NCBI GenBank assembly: GCA_945906015.1
Contig: CAMDQV010000057.1
Span: forward strand, 1-10,061
DNA: 10,061 nt
Source: Pedobacter schmidteae
GTDB lineage: Bacteria; Bacteroidota; Bacteroidia; Sphingobacteriales; Sphingobacteriaceae
Direction: 5' to 3'
Made by a program: the position numbers and the translations under genes. Below, one piece after another: positions 1 to 7,267 of the stretch. Positions within the stretch are counted from its first letter, which is position 1. Every line of letters begins with the position of its first letter. Under the pieces are notes generated by a model that saw only the letters and a list, made by a program, of their open reading frames with translations, did no database searches and was not told the DNA's origin.

Positions 1-1414
1 GATTTTGTGTCAGTTTAGGATTGATATCCAATTCAAGCTGAGGGATTGGGAATAAAGCATGCTTTGCTGTATATCCAATTGGACCTAATTCCTGAAGTGC
101 TAAACCCCATCTTCTCAAATCATTAAAACGGATGAATTCAAACATCAACTCTACTTGTCTTTCCTTATTAATCGCTATAAACATATCTGCCTTATTACCT
201 GTATTGGCAGCTGTTATTGCAGGCATATTAACTGATGGCCGGGCACGAATCTGATTTACAGCAGCTCTTGCTTCAGTTAGTTTGTTCAGCTCATTTGCTG
301 CTTCTGCGTACATTAATAATACATCTGCATAACGGATAATTGGATAGTTTATACCATTACTATTGACATACATGATAGGCCACATACCCTTTTTTACTGC
401 ATAGCCGGTTGCTGACCAAACCGCACTAAATGTAGCCAGAGCTGTACTAACATTTGGAGCGAATGAATCACCTGGCCTGAAGATTGACATAGCACGACGT
501 GGATCTGTTGGATCAAATGCATCAAATGCTCTTTTTGTAGCCAAACCTGAACCTGTAGCTCCATTCACTGCAGGAAGATAACTTCCGTTACGACCGTTAG
601 AGCCACTACCACCAATATCAGCAAATTGAACCTCAAAAATGGATTCCTTATTATTCTCGAAGCTCCGGTGCCATACTTCCTGGAAATTATCCATCAAACC
701 ATATTTTCCAGAATTGATTACCAGTAAAAAGTATTTCTCTGCATTGGCATAATCCTTATTATACAGATAGACTTTACCCAGTAATGCTTGAGCTGCACCT
801 TTAGTTACTCTACCCAAATTAGCCCCACTGTGTGAGACAGGGAGACCTGCTTCTGCTGCTAATAAATCAGCAATTATAACTTTATATACATCGGCAACAG
901 GAGTTCTTGCAATCAGAGATGCATCAGTATCAGGCAAAGGCTGTGTTACTAGTGGAACTGCACCAAATATATTAACGAGATCAAAATAAAACAAAGCTCT
1001 TAGGAATTTAGCTTCGCCTACATATTGACTCTTTAATGCATCTGCCATATTAATTCCAGGAATATTCGCAATTGCAAGATTTGACCTGTAAACTCCTTCA
1101 TACAACCCTCTCCAGGTATCATGAATCTGATTTAGTGCCGGAAAGTAAGTGAAATTATTATACTCCAAAGGAACTGTATTGGAAAGTAAAACCTCACCTG
1201 ATGGCACATCATTAATCCTATAGAGATTAATACTCCAGGCACTTTGAAGCGAAACATATATTGCATTAACTCCTAACTGAGCTCTTTCTGCTGAATTATA
1301 AAAACCAACCTCCGTCAATGCATCTGGTGGTGACTTTTCTAAAAACTCCTTCTTGCAACCTGCTAATAATAACAGTATTAACAGGGTTGATATACCTAAT
1401 TTTAAATTTTTCAT
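1..1414 (-). CDS. SusD/RagB-family outer-membrane substrate-binding lipoprotein (3' end cut by window edge)
   Basis: This is the surface-exposed partner of the SusC transporter. It caps the SusC barrel and captures the substrate. The ATG at 1414 opens a frame that stays open to the left edge (471 codons seen). The N-terminus MKNLKLGISTLLILLLLAGC is a type II signal peptide with lipobox LAGC, and lipidated Cys20 is followed by KKEFLEKSPPDA, the usual SusD start. Family signatures follow: the KFLRALFYFDLVNIFGAVPL segment of the helical TPR-like core near residues 133-155, and the ERQVELMFEFIRFNDLRRWG signature near 415-435. The last visible residues, LFPIPQLELDINPKLTQN, match the usual SusD ending, so probably fewer than ten residues are missing. 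The gene starts 61 bases after the susC stop in the same direction, so it is very likely cotranscribed. No Shine-Dalgarno site is seen, which is normal in this phylum. The substrate cannot be read from the sequence. Confidence 0.95.
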   Translation of the reverse strand, partial: MKNLKLGISTLLILLLLAGCKKEFLEKSPPDALTEVGFYNSAERAQLGVNAIYVSLQSAWSINLYRINDVPSGEVLLSNTVPLEYNNFTYFPALNQIHDTWRGLYEGVYRSNLAIANIPGINMADALKSQYVGEAKFLRALFYFDLVNIFGAVPLVTQPLPDTDASLIARTPVADVYKVIIADLLAAEAGLPVSHSGANLGRVTKGAAQALLGKVYLYNKDYANAEKYFLLVINSGKYGLMDNFQEVWHRSFENNKESIFEVQFADIGGSGSNGRNGSYLPAVNGATGSGLATKRAFDAFDPTDPRRAMSIFRPGDSFAPNVSTALATFSAVWSATGYAVKKGMWPIMYVNSNGINYPIIRYADVLLMYAEAANELNKLTEARAAVNQIRARPSVNMPAITAANTGNKADMFIAINKERQVELMFEFIRFNDLRRWGLALQELGPIGYTAKHALFPIPQLELDINPKLTQN

Positions 1415-1475
1415 ATTCTTGTATTTTAAATTTCTTAATGACCAGTTTAATAAGATAACGCTGCTTTCTAAAAGT

Positions 1476-4400
1476 TTAAAAAGTCAAATTAACTCCGAAT
1501 GAGTAAACGCTAGGGATAGGAGTTGAACCTGTGTCTACTCCAAAAGCTAGTGGACTTCCTGAGTCATCATTGAAACCTAATCCTCCCAAGGTATCCGCAT
1601 TGTAGTTAGGATATTTGGTGATGGTAAATAAGTTTTGCCCGTTAAAATATATCCTAGCATTTCTGGCACCAACCCTTTTAATTATACTTTGAGGAAGTGT
1701 ATAACCAATCTGGAAATTCTGCATTCTTAAGAAATCTGCATCTAATACATAGTCAGACTGACTACGATTGTTCTGATTGGTATCACCACGAACTGCACGT
1801 GGTAGCGTATTGGATGTACCAGGTCCTTTCCATCGATCTAAAACAGTAATTTTATTGTTCCACTCGCCCTGCATGGTTTCAAGATAAACACCCTGAGAAT
1901 CATATAATTTCTTACCGCTGGTTCCATAAAAACTCATATTGACATCAAAACCTTTCCAACTGGCATCAGCTGCAAATCCATAATCAAAATCTGGCCATGG
2001 ATCACCAATATTGGTTCTGTCATTGGCATCAATTTTTTTATCGCCGTTGATATCCCTAAATCTTCTGTCACCTGGCTTAGCACCAATTTGTGTTGGATGT
2101 GCATTGATTTCTGCCTGTGTTTGGAAGATCCCGTCATTTATATGACCAAAGAAGTGCGACATTGGTAAGCCAGGTAAGGTGCGAGTATAGGTTCCTGAGT
2201 AATACACATTTTCCACAAGGTTGATGATGCTTGTTCCTGTACCGAGTGAAATTACTTTATTTCGTACATTAGATAGGTTACCTGAAACACCATATTTCAG
2301 TTCGCCAGCTTCTCCTCTGTAACCCAACAAGAATTCCATACCCTTATTCTGCAATTGAGCAGCATTTTGGTATGGTCCGGAATCACGGGCAAATCCGGTT
2401 ACAGTTGAAATTGGAGTTCTAACCAGGATTCCCTCAGTATCTTTAATCCAATAATCAGCAGTGAAATAAATTTTATTCTGAAGAAAGCTTAAATCTACCC
2501 CGATATTAGATTGAGTAGTTGTTTCCCAACGAAGATTTGGATTACCTAAGTTGTTAACCACTGCTGCAGGTGCAAGTTGATCTGCACCAAAGAAATAACG
2601 TGAACTGGTTGAAACAACTGTCTGATTACTATAGTTACCTATATCCTGATTACCCAACTGCCCCCAGCTAGCTCTAAGTTTTAAACCACTGATCAATTTG
2701 GAATCTTTCAGGAAGTTTTCCTTATCGACGTTCCATCCAACTGCCAATGAAGGGAAACTTCCATAGCGATTGGCATCTCCAAATCTTGATGAACCATCAC
2801 GACGTATAGTAGCAGTAATCAAATACTTGTCGAACATAGTAATATTTGCTCTGCCCAGAAAGGATCTCAAGGCCCACTCGTTTTCAGTTCCACCAACAGT
2901 AAACACACCGGTACCAGCACTCAATACCTGAATGTCATTACTCGGAAAATCTCTTCTTGTACCATTAATACCATTTCCATAGTAATTTTGCTGAGTAAAT
3001 CCTCCGAGTAAATTAATCCTGTAATTTTCTTTAATTACCTTATTGTACGTAAGAGTATTTTCAATAAGGTATTCATAAGACTCGCTTAAACTTGTATTTA
3101 AGCTTCTGGCATTACTACCCCTGTTATTCATCTGGAACTGAGGTACATAATTCTTGAATCTTCTAAGACCCGAATTTAAACCTACGTTTAATTTAAACTC
3201 CAGGTCAGGAAGTATTTTATAGGTAGCATATGCACTACCAATAAGCTTATTATTAGTGGAATATGCACGGTTCATGTCACGGCGTCCAAGGATATTATCC
3301 CGGTTATTCACACCGGTAGTTGCTGGTGATGGGCCGGCATAACCGCTATCATTATTCGGATCATAAATAGGCATTGATGGAGCGGCACCCATCATATAGG
3401 CTAAATCCAGGTTATTACCGAAATTTAAGTTTAGCCCTTCTTCCTTAGTAGCAATCAATGATTGACCGATAGTTAACTTTCCAATCTTAAACTCTGTTTT
3501 TACTCTTGAATAATAACGCTTATAAGTACGGAATGCCAAAACACTTTCCTGATCAAAAATACCACCGGAAATAGAATAACTAGCATCCTTTGTGCCTCCC
3601 GCAACGGTAAGTGAGTGATCTTGTATTGGAGCAGGATTAATGGCTGCATCCTGCCAGTCAGTATTTGTCTTCAAATTCAAAGGATCATTCATTGCAGGTT
3701 GTAAAGGATAGAAGTTACCATTTACGTGAGCCTCATTGATTACATCTGCCATTTGTTGAGAACTCAACAGAGGAATAAACTTATTAAATGATTGAATACC
3801 ATAGTAAGAATTAAAACTGATTGAAGGAGCACGATTACCGCCACTCTTAGTGGTGATTAGAATTACTCCATTCGCAGATCTTGCACCATAAATTGCTGCT
3901 GCAGATCCATCCTTTAATACAGTAGTAGATAGCACATCATTCGGGTTGATACTGTTGATATCTGATGCCTCCATTGGCATACCATCTACCACATAAAGAG
4001 GCCCCGATCCCCCGAAGGTATTTAAACCTCTGATACGAACGTTTACATTCTCCCCCGGATCACCTGATGTACTGGTGAATGTAACCCCGGCAACTTTACC
4101 TTGCAGTGCCTGGTTTATATTGGAAAATGACTGATCTTTAATATCTTTTGCAGTAACCGAAACAACTGATCCGGTTAAATCACTTTTCTTCTGAGTACCG
4201 TAACCCACCACGACAACTTCCTGAAGTGCTTCTGTATTTTGTTCCAAGGTAACATCAAGACTTGTTCGGCCTGACATAGAAACCTCTATAGAAGTATAGC
4301 CAATATAGGTAAATACTAAAACACTTGAACCATCGGGTACATTAATAGTGTAGCGACCATTTGCATCAGTACTTACTCCGATAGCAGTTCCTTTAACTTT

Positions 4401-4880
4401 CACACTAACTCCGATCAATGATTCTCCTTTTGAATCACGAACCTGACCTCTCACTTCTGTAGGAGGGGCCTTTTCAGTTAGATTTTTAATGTCAATAAGT
4501 GCATCCGATACAAAAGCAGCAGATTTCTGCTGAACGATGATCGTATTATTACTTATAGCATAAGTGAGTGCTTGATTTGAAAAAGATTTTTCAAGTACAT
4601 CTATGACATTTGCATTGTTAAAATTGATACTTACTGGTTTAGCTTCATTGATCAATGGTGTAATATACACCAGATCATAGCCTGTTTGGTTGCTAATCTC
4701 CTTTAGTACAATTTCAAGTTTAGTGTTTTTAAACTTCAAACTGACTGTTTGAGAAAATGATTCAGCACTGCTTACTTGAAGGAATGCTGTAATCAATAAA
4801 ACAAAAATTAGTTTTATCATCAACAAAGGCTTTATTATGTAGTCAAAGGGTCTACATAAGGTTAATGAATGTAATTTCAT
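1476..4880 (-). CDS. SusC/RagA-family TonB-dependent outer-membrane transporter with STN signalling domain
   Basis: This 1134-residue protein is a TonB-energised importer that forms the outer-membrane barrel for the SusD partner. In order it has: a signal peptide with an extended N-region, hydrophobic core about 22-36 and likely cleavage after VSSA (39); an STN (secretin/TonB short N-terminal) domain about 45-118; a carboxypeptidase-regulatory-like beta-sandwich about 142-213, starting VRGQVRDSKGESLIGVSVKV; the TonB-box-like EVVVVGYGTQKKSDLTGSV about 221-239; a plug about 235-347 with RIRGLNTFGGSGPLYVVDG; and a barrel ending in LTF, the usual terminal-Phe outer-membrane signal. An EF-hand-like loop, DINGDKKIDAND, lies at 943-954, as in many SusC proteins. 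The STN domain marks it as a transducer that signals to the neighbouring FecR; SusC proteins without STN do not do this. Met21 is an alternative start that would leave a shorter, more standard signal peptide. The substrate is unknown. Confidence 0.97.
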   Translation of the reverse strand: MKLHSLTLCRPFDYIIKPLLMIKLIFVLLITAFLQVSSAESFSQTVSLKFKNTKLEIVLKEISNQTGYDLVYITPLINEAKPVSINFNNANVIDVLEKSFSNQALTYAISNNTIIVQQKSAAFVSDALIDIKNLTEKAPPTEVRGQVRDSKGESLIGVSVKVKGTAIGVSTDANGRYTINVPDGSSVLVFTYIGYTSIEVSMSGRTSLDVTLEQNTEALQEVVVVGYGTQKKSDLTGSVVSVTAKDIKDQSFSNINQALQGKVAGVTFTSTSGDPGENVNVRIRGLNTFGGSGPLYVVDGMPMEASDINSINPNDVLSTTVLKDGSAAAIYGARSANGVILITTKSGGNRAPSISFNSYYGIQSFNKFIPLLSSQQMADVINEAHVNGNFYPLQPAMNDPLNLKTNTDWQDAAINPAPIQDHSLTVAGGTKDASYSISGGIFDQESVLAFRTYKRYYSRVKTEFKIGKLTIGQSLIATKEEGLNLNFGNNLDLAYMMGAAPSMPIYDPNNDSGYAGPSPATTGVNNRDNILGRRDMNRAYSTNNKLIGSAYATYKILPDLEFKLNVGLNSGLRRFKNYVPQFQMNNRGSNARSLNTSLSESYEYLIENTLTYNKVIKENYRINLLGGFTQQNYYGNGINGTRRDFPSNDIQVLSAGTGVFTVGGTENEWALRSFLGRANITMFDKYLITATIRRDGSSRFGDANRYGSFPSLAVGWNVDKENFLKDSKLISGLKLRASWGQLGNQDIGNYSNQTVVSTSSRYFFGADQLAPAAVVNNLGNPNLRWETTTQSNIGVDLSFLQNKIYFTADYWIKDTEGILVRTPISTVTGFARDSGPYQNAAQLQNKGMEFLLGYRGEAGELKYGVSGNLSNVRNKVISLGTGTSIINLVENVYYSGTYTRTLPGLPMSHFFGHINDGIFQTQAEINAHPTQIGAKPGDRRFRDINGDKKIDANDRTNIGDPWPDFDYGFAADASWKGFDVNMSFYGTSGKKLYDSQGVYLETMQGEWNNKITVLDRWKGPGTSNTLPRAVRGDTNQNNRSQSDYVLDADFLRMQNFQIGYTLPQSIIKRVGARNARIYFNGQNLFTITKYPNYNADTLGGLGFNDDSGSPLAFGVDTGSTPIPSVYSFGVNLTF

Positions 4881-4977
4881 ATATTTGCGTGTTTGGATTT
4901 AGTTAATACTTGTGTACTACAATTAAATTGGCAATCCAAAATTGACCAGGAGCGTTGCAACCGCTCTTGGTTTTTTT
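4880..4977 (+). ncRNA. Candidate small antisense RNA opposite the susC leader
   Basis: The sequence shows three elements in order on the plus strand. An exact TAnnTTTG match (TATATTTG) lies at 4880-4887. A perfect 8-base inverted repeat follows, TTTGGATT at 4892-4899 with AATCCAAA at 4933-4940, with a second nested pair TTAAT/ATTAA at 4903-4907 and 4922-4926. A terminator-like hairpin with T7 ends the unit at 4946-4977. A transcript starting 5-7 bases after the -7 element would be about 85 nt and antisense to the susC 5' untranslated region. I see no good -33 element at the expected distance. From memory, PUL-associated antisense RNAs such as DonS are described in Bacteroides fragilis; membership in such a family is inference only. 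Confidence 0.35.
4946..4977 (+). terminator. Intrinsic-terminator-like hairpin, plus-strand oriented, in the fecR-susC gap
   Basis: A 9-base-pair stem is formed by CCAGGAGCG (4946-4954) and CGCTCTTGG (4962-4970), with a 7-base loop and then T7 (4971-4977). The one non-Watson-Crick position (4949/4967) is a G-U wobble in plus-strand RNA but an A-C mismatch in minus-strand RNA. The U-tract follows the stem only on the plus strand. Both points favour plus-strand function, although both flanking genes are on the minus strand. A weaker role in minus-strand attenuation downstream of fecR remains possible. Confidence 0.6.
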
Positions 4978-5006
4978 AGATTACCGTATTATCGATTTTG
5001 TTTGTT

Positions 5007-6224
5007 TCATCGCATAACGGTGATCCTCCTTCCTTCTACTTTAAAATGAATAGCATTAGTTAATTGAAGAACATCCAGAACTTCTGAAATATCTTTTGAT
5101 TTTGATATATTTCCTCCAAAGCCAACTTCAGGAATATTCCCACTATAGCTGACCTCAACATTATACCAGCGAGATAATTTTCGCATGATACTTTTGATAT
5201 CTTCATTTTTAAAGACAAAATACCCATCCTTCCAGGCTACAACTTCTTCAGTATCTGCTTCAACCACTGCTGAAACTAATTCCTTTGGCTGAAACTGTTG
5301 TCCCGGGCTTAACAACACCACCTTATCTTTATAAATAATTTTGACTGAGCCTTCAATTAGAGTTGTTTTTATAGGTCCTTCATCCGAATATGAATTTATA
5401 TTAAACTGGGTTCCCAAAACCTCTACAATCTGGTCTTTTGTAATCACCCTGAAAGGTTTACCCTTATTTTTGGAAACATCAAAATATGCTTCACCACTCA
5501 GCTCTACTTCACGCGTATGACCATTAAAAAGAGCAGAAAATCGTAATGAAGATGAAGAGTTGAGCCAAACCTTGCTTCCATCAGGTAGGTTTACCTGATA
5601 TTTACCTCCAATAGGTGTTTCAATCTTGTTGTAAATAACATTTTCTTTAGTTTCAGGACTAACAGTATTTGCAGAATTTGAAAAAGAATAAAGCAATTCA
5701 CCATCAGATGTTTTTTGAATACTAACACCTGCCTGATTAGCAAGAATTCCATTCTTTGCATCTTCTAAGATTATTTTAGTCCCATCAGAAAGTGTTAAAA
5801 TTGCCTTGTCATCACCAGGCGTAATTATAGCTTCTTTAGGCTCAACAACTTTGGCAGCTATGTTATCATCTACTGTTCTATTCTTATAAAAGTATAAACC
5901 GGTTGTAATCAAAATCAATATACTTGCTGCAATACCAAGTTGATACCACAAACGCGGAGCGAATGTTGGGATAATTTCTAGTTCATTTTGAATTTCACTA
6001 TCAAAATGCTTATTTCTAATAATGTTTTGAAAAATCAGCTCTTTATCATCCCCATTAAGAAGATTAAACTTTTTGGAGTTTTTAAAAACAGTATCAATTG
6101 CGATGTTTAATTCTTCATCTTCCGGATTCGCTCGGATGTAATCAACCAATAGGTCATAATCTTCTCTGCTGATCCCACCATCAACAAAAAGGCCTAAAAG
6201 TTCTATCAACTTATTTTGATTCAT
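5007..6224 (-). CDS. FecR-family anti-sigma factor / sigma regulator (with DUF4974-type C-terminus)
   Basis: This 405-residue inner-membrane regulator is expected to hold the neighbouring ECF sigma factor at the membrane and release it when the SusC STN domain signals. Residues 1-90 are the cytoplasmic sigma-binding part. One membrane helix lies at about 95-113 (LGIAASILILITTGLYFY), with periplasm after it. The FecR domain covers about 200-300, starting with IETPIGGKYQVNLPDGSKVW and including ELSGEAYFDV and VEVLGTQFNI. The C-terminal region at about 335-405 (YFVFKNEDIKSIMRKLSRWYNVEV) is the DUF4974 module usual in Bacteroidota FecR proteins. The length is typical for the family. The start at 6224 is an ATG with an A-rich upstream and no Shine-Dalgarno site. 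It sits 111 bases after the sigma gene and 126 bases before susC, all in one direction, which is the standard order for such systems. Confidence 0.95.
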   Translation of the reverse strand: MNQNKLIELLGLFVDGGISREDYDLLVDYIRANPEDEELNIAIDTVFKNSKKFNLLNGDDKELIFQNIIRNKHFDSEIQNELEIIPTFAPRLWYQLGIAASILILITTGLYFYKNRTVDDNIAAKVVEPKEAIITPGDDKAILTLSDGTKIILEDAKNGILANQAGVSIQKTSDGELLYSFSNSANTVSPETKENVIYNKIETPIGGKYQVNLPDGSKVWLNSSSSLRFSALFNGHTREVELSGEAYFDVSKNKGKPFRVITKDQIVEVLGTQFNINSYSDEGPIKTTLIEGSVKIIYKDKVVLLSPGQQFQPKELVSAVVEADTEEVVAWKDGYFVFKNEDIKSIMRKLSRWYNVEVSYSGNIPEVGFGGNISKSKDISEVLDVLQLTNAIHFKVEGRRITVMR

Positions 6225-6245
6225 ACTTGTATTAATCGTAACTCA

Positions 6246-6277
6246 TTTGATTATAACTTATACACCTGAAAATCAAA
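6246..6277. repeat. 7-base inverted repeat upstream of fecR
   Basis: TTTGATT at 6246-6252 and AATCAAA at 6271-6277 are perfect inverted copies separated by 18 bases, 22-53 bases upstream of the fecR ATG. They could be an operator or a leader hairpin. In AT-rich DNA a 7-base match of this kind may also be chance. The arms resemble those of the inverted repeat in front of susC (TTTGGATT/AATCCAAA), but the spacing differs. Confidence 0.25.
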
Positions 6278-6304
6278 AGAGGACTAGTCTGTATTCACTT
6301 TTTT

Positions 6305-6362
6305 AAAAAAAAAAAGGCATTGGGCAGATAAAACTTTAGAAAAAGAGAATAGAAAATGCCTT
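6305..6362 (-). terminator. Terminator-like inverted repeat with T11 after the sigma gene
   Basis: On the minus strand AAGGCATT (6362-6355, still inside the sigma coding region) pairs perfectly with AATGCCTT (6321-6314), and the second arm runs into an 11-base T tract (6315-6305). The loop of 33 bases is long for a classical terminator, so efficiency is uncertain. If it works, it would partly separate the sigma transcript from fecR-susC-susD. That would fit a sigma factor made at a basal level ahead of an inducible operon. Confidence 0.45.
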
Positions 6363-6911
6363 ATTAAATTGGGTGCGAAGCGTTTTAAGTGCCGCTACTA
6401 AATGATTCTTAACTGTATTTCTGGAAAGATTCAATTCTTCAGCAATTTCATCATAGCTAAGTTCCTGATGCCTACTCATTCGAAATATCAATTGTTGCTG
6501 TTTTGGCATTTTGGATAATACCTGCTCAGTAAACCGGGAAAGATCCTCCAAAAAAACTTCCTCTTCGGTCTCGTTACTTACCTTTTTAACATTAAGCCAC
6601 ATCTTATTCATTGCACACTGCGACGTTGCAACATGACGTAAAACGTTCAGAGTAAGCCTGCGGGTAATGGTGTAAAGGCAGGGTGCGATCGGATATTGAG
6701 TATCAAGCTTAGCCCGGTTTATCCAAAGGTTTAAAAAAACTTCCTGAACAACCTCCTGACAAGGTTCCTTTTCTTTTAGAAAGCGATAACTTAAAGCGTA
6801 TAGTTTACTGGAATACAAATCAAAAACAATTCGAAATGCTGATTCATCACCTTCCTTAATCCGGGAGATAAGCTCAAAATCACAAATCTGTTTTTTCTTT
6901 TGCATAAACAT
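6336..6911 (-). CDS. ECF RNA polymerase sigma factor, Bacteroidota FecI-like type
   Basis: This sigma-70 family protein (about 191 residues) should direct RNA polymerase to the susC-susD promoter when released by the adjacent FecR. Counting from the ATG at 6911, region 2 spans about 24-90 (AFRIVFDLYSSKLYALSYRF, then QEVVQEVFLNLW). Region 4 spans about 130-180 (LSKMPKQQQLIFRMSRHQEL), with the helix-turn-helix SYDEIAEELNLSRNTVKNHL. The hydrophobic tail AFSILFF is common in this Bacteroidota subfamily. Start choice: the frame extends to a GTG at 6923, but ATGs at 6911 and 6905 are more likely, since none has a Shine-Dalgarno site and a -7-like TATATTTA at 6933-6926 would place the transcript start near the GTG. 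Length is typical for the family. The regulon is inferred from gene order only. Confidence 0.93.
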   Translation of the reverse strand: MFMQKKKQICDFELISRIKEGDESAFRIVFDLYSSKLYALSYRFLKEKEPCQEVVQEVFLNLWINRAKLDTQYPIAPCLYTITRRLTLNVLRHVATSQCAMNKMWLNVKKVSNETEEEVFLEDLSRFTEQVLSKMPKQQQLIFRMSRHQELSYDEIAEELNLSRNTVKNHLVAALKTLRTQFNKAFSILFF

Positions 6912-7040
6912 TTCACTATACACTATAAATATAATGTAAATTTTATGTAATAATTATAATAATCCTATTGCCTTTTGTAAAAAAAAGAGTGCGATAAAAT
7001 TTCATAATAATTTTTTGCTAAGCGTCTTACAAAAAATATT

Positions 7041-7253
7041 TTGCACGAATCTTTACTGATAAAATTGGAGCATTTGTTAGAGGACTACCGTTCAAGGAAG
7101 AAATTGTACAGCTTTGAATTGGGGAATATTACAGTATTTTTAAGGAAGGTACATCACATTATAAAACGAATGGAAAAGCCAGACAATTTCAAATCCTATA
7201 CGTTCCAAATATCAGGCACAAAAAAACCCGGCGAAGTTCACCGGGCTGTATAA
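7041..7253 (+). CDS. Possible small hypothetical protein (70 codons), doubtful
   Basis: I do not recognise this frame. It begins at a TTG (7041), with the previous in-frame stop at 7008 and no ATG until about codon 44, and ends at TAA 7251. The first 45 residues read like a charged helical protein (LLIKLEHLLEDYRSRKKLY, then ELGNITVFLRKVHHIIKRME). The final residues, TKKPGEVHRAV, are simply the asd terminator read from the other side, which argues against a conserved C-terminus. There is no Shine-Dalgarno site and no clear promoter. It is the only open frame of any size between the sigma gene and asd, and could be a real small gene, a decayed remnant or chance. Confidence 0.25.
   Translation: MHESLLIKLEHLLEDYRSRKKLYSFELGNITVFLRKVHHIIKRMEKPDNFKSYTFQISGTKKPGEVHRAV
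7220..7245 (-). terminator. Intrinsic terminator of asd
   Basis: On the minus strand, 22 bases after the asd stop, CCCGGTGA (7245-7238) pairs with TTCGCCGGG (7235-7227) to give an 8-base-pair stem with one G-U pair and a 3-base loop, followed by T7 (7226-7220). In the plus direction the G-U becomes a C-A mismatch and there is no U-tract, so the terminator serves asd. Confidence 0.85.
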
Positions 7254-7267
7254 GAAGATCAAAAAAA

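Noticed and set aside
1..30. Lack of a stop codon in the SusD frame, as if truncated
   Set aside because: The visible end matches the usual SusD C-terminus and the frame simply runs off the window edge.
1934..2137. 67-codon minus-strand open frame inside susC
   Set aside because: It lies wholly inside the well-supported susC gene in another frame, and its composition is not protein-like.
7227..7245. asd terminator as a bidirectional terminator for the small plus-strand frame
   Set aside because: On the plus strand the stem gains a C-A mismatch and no T tract follows, so only the asd direction is supported.
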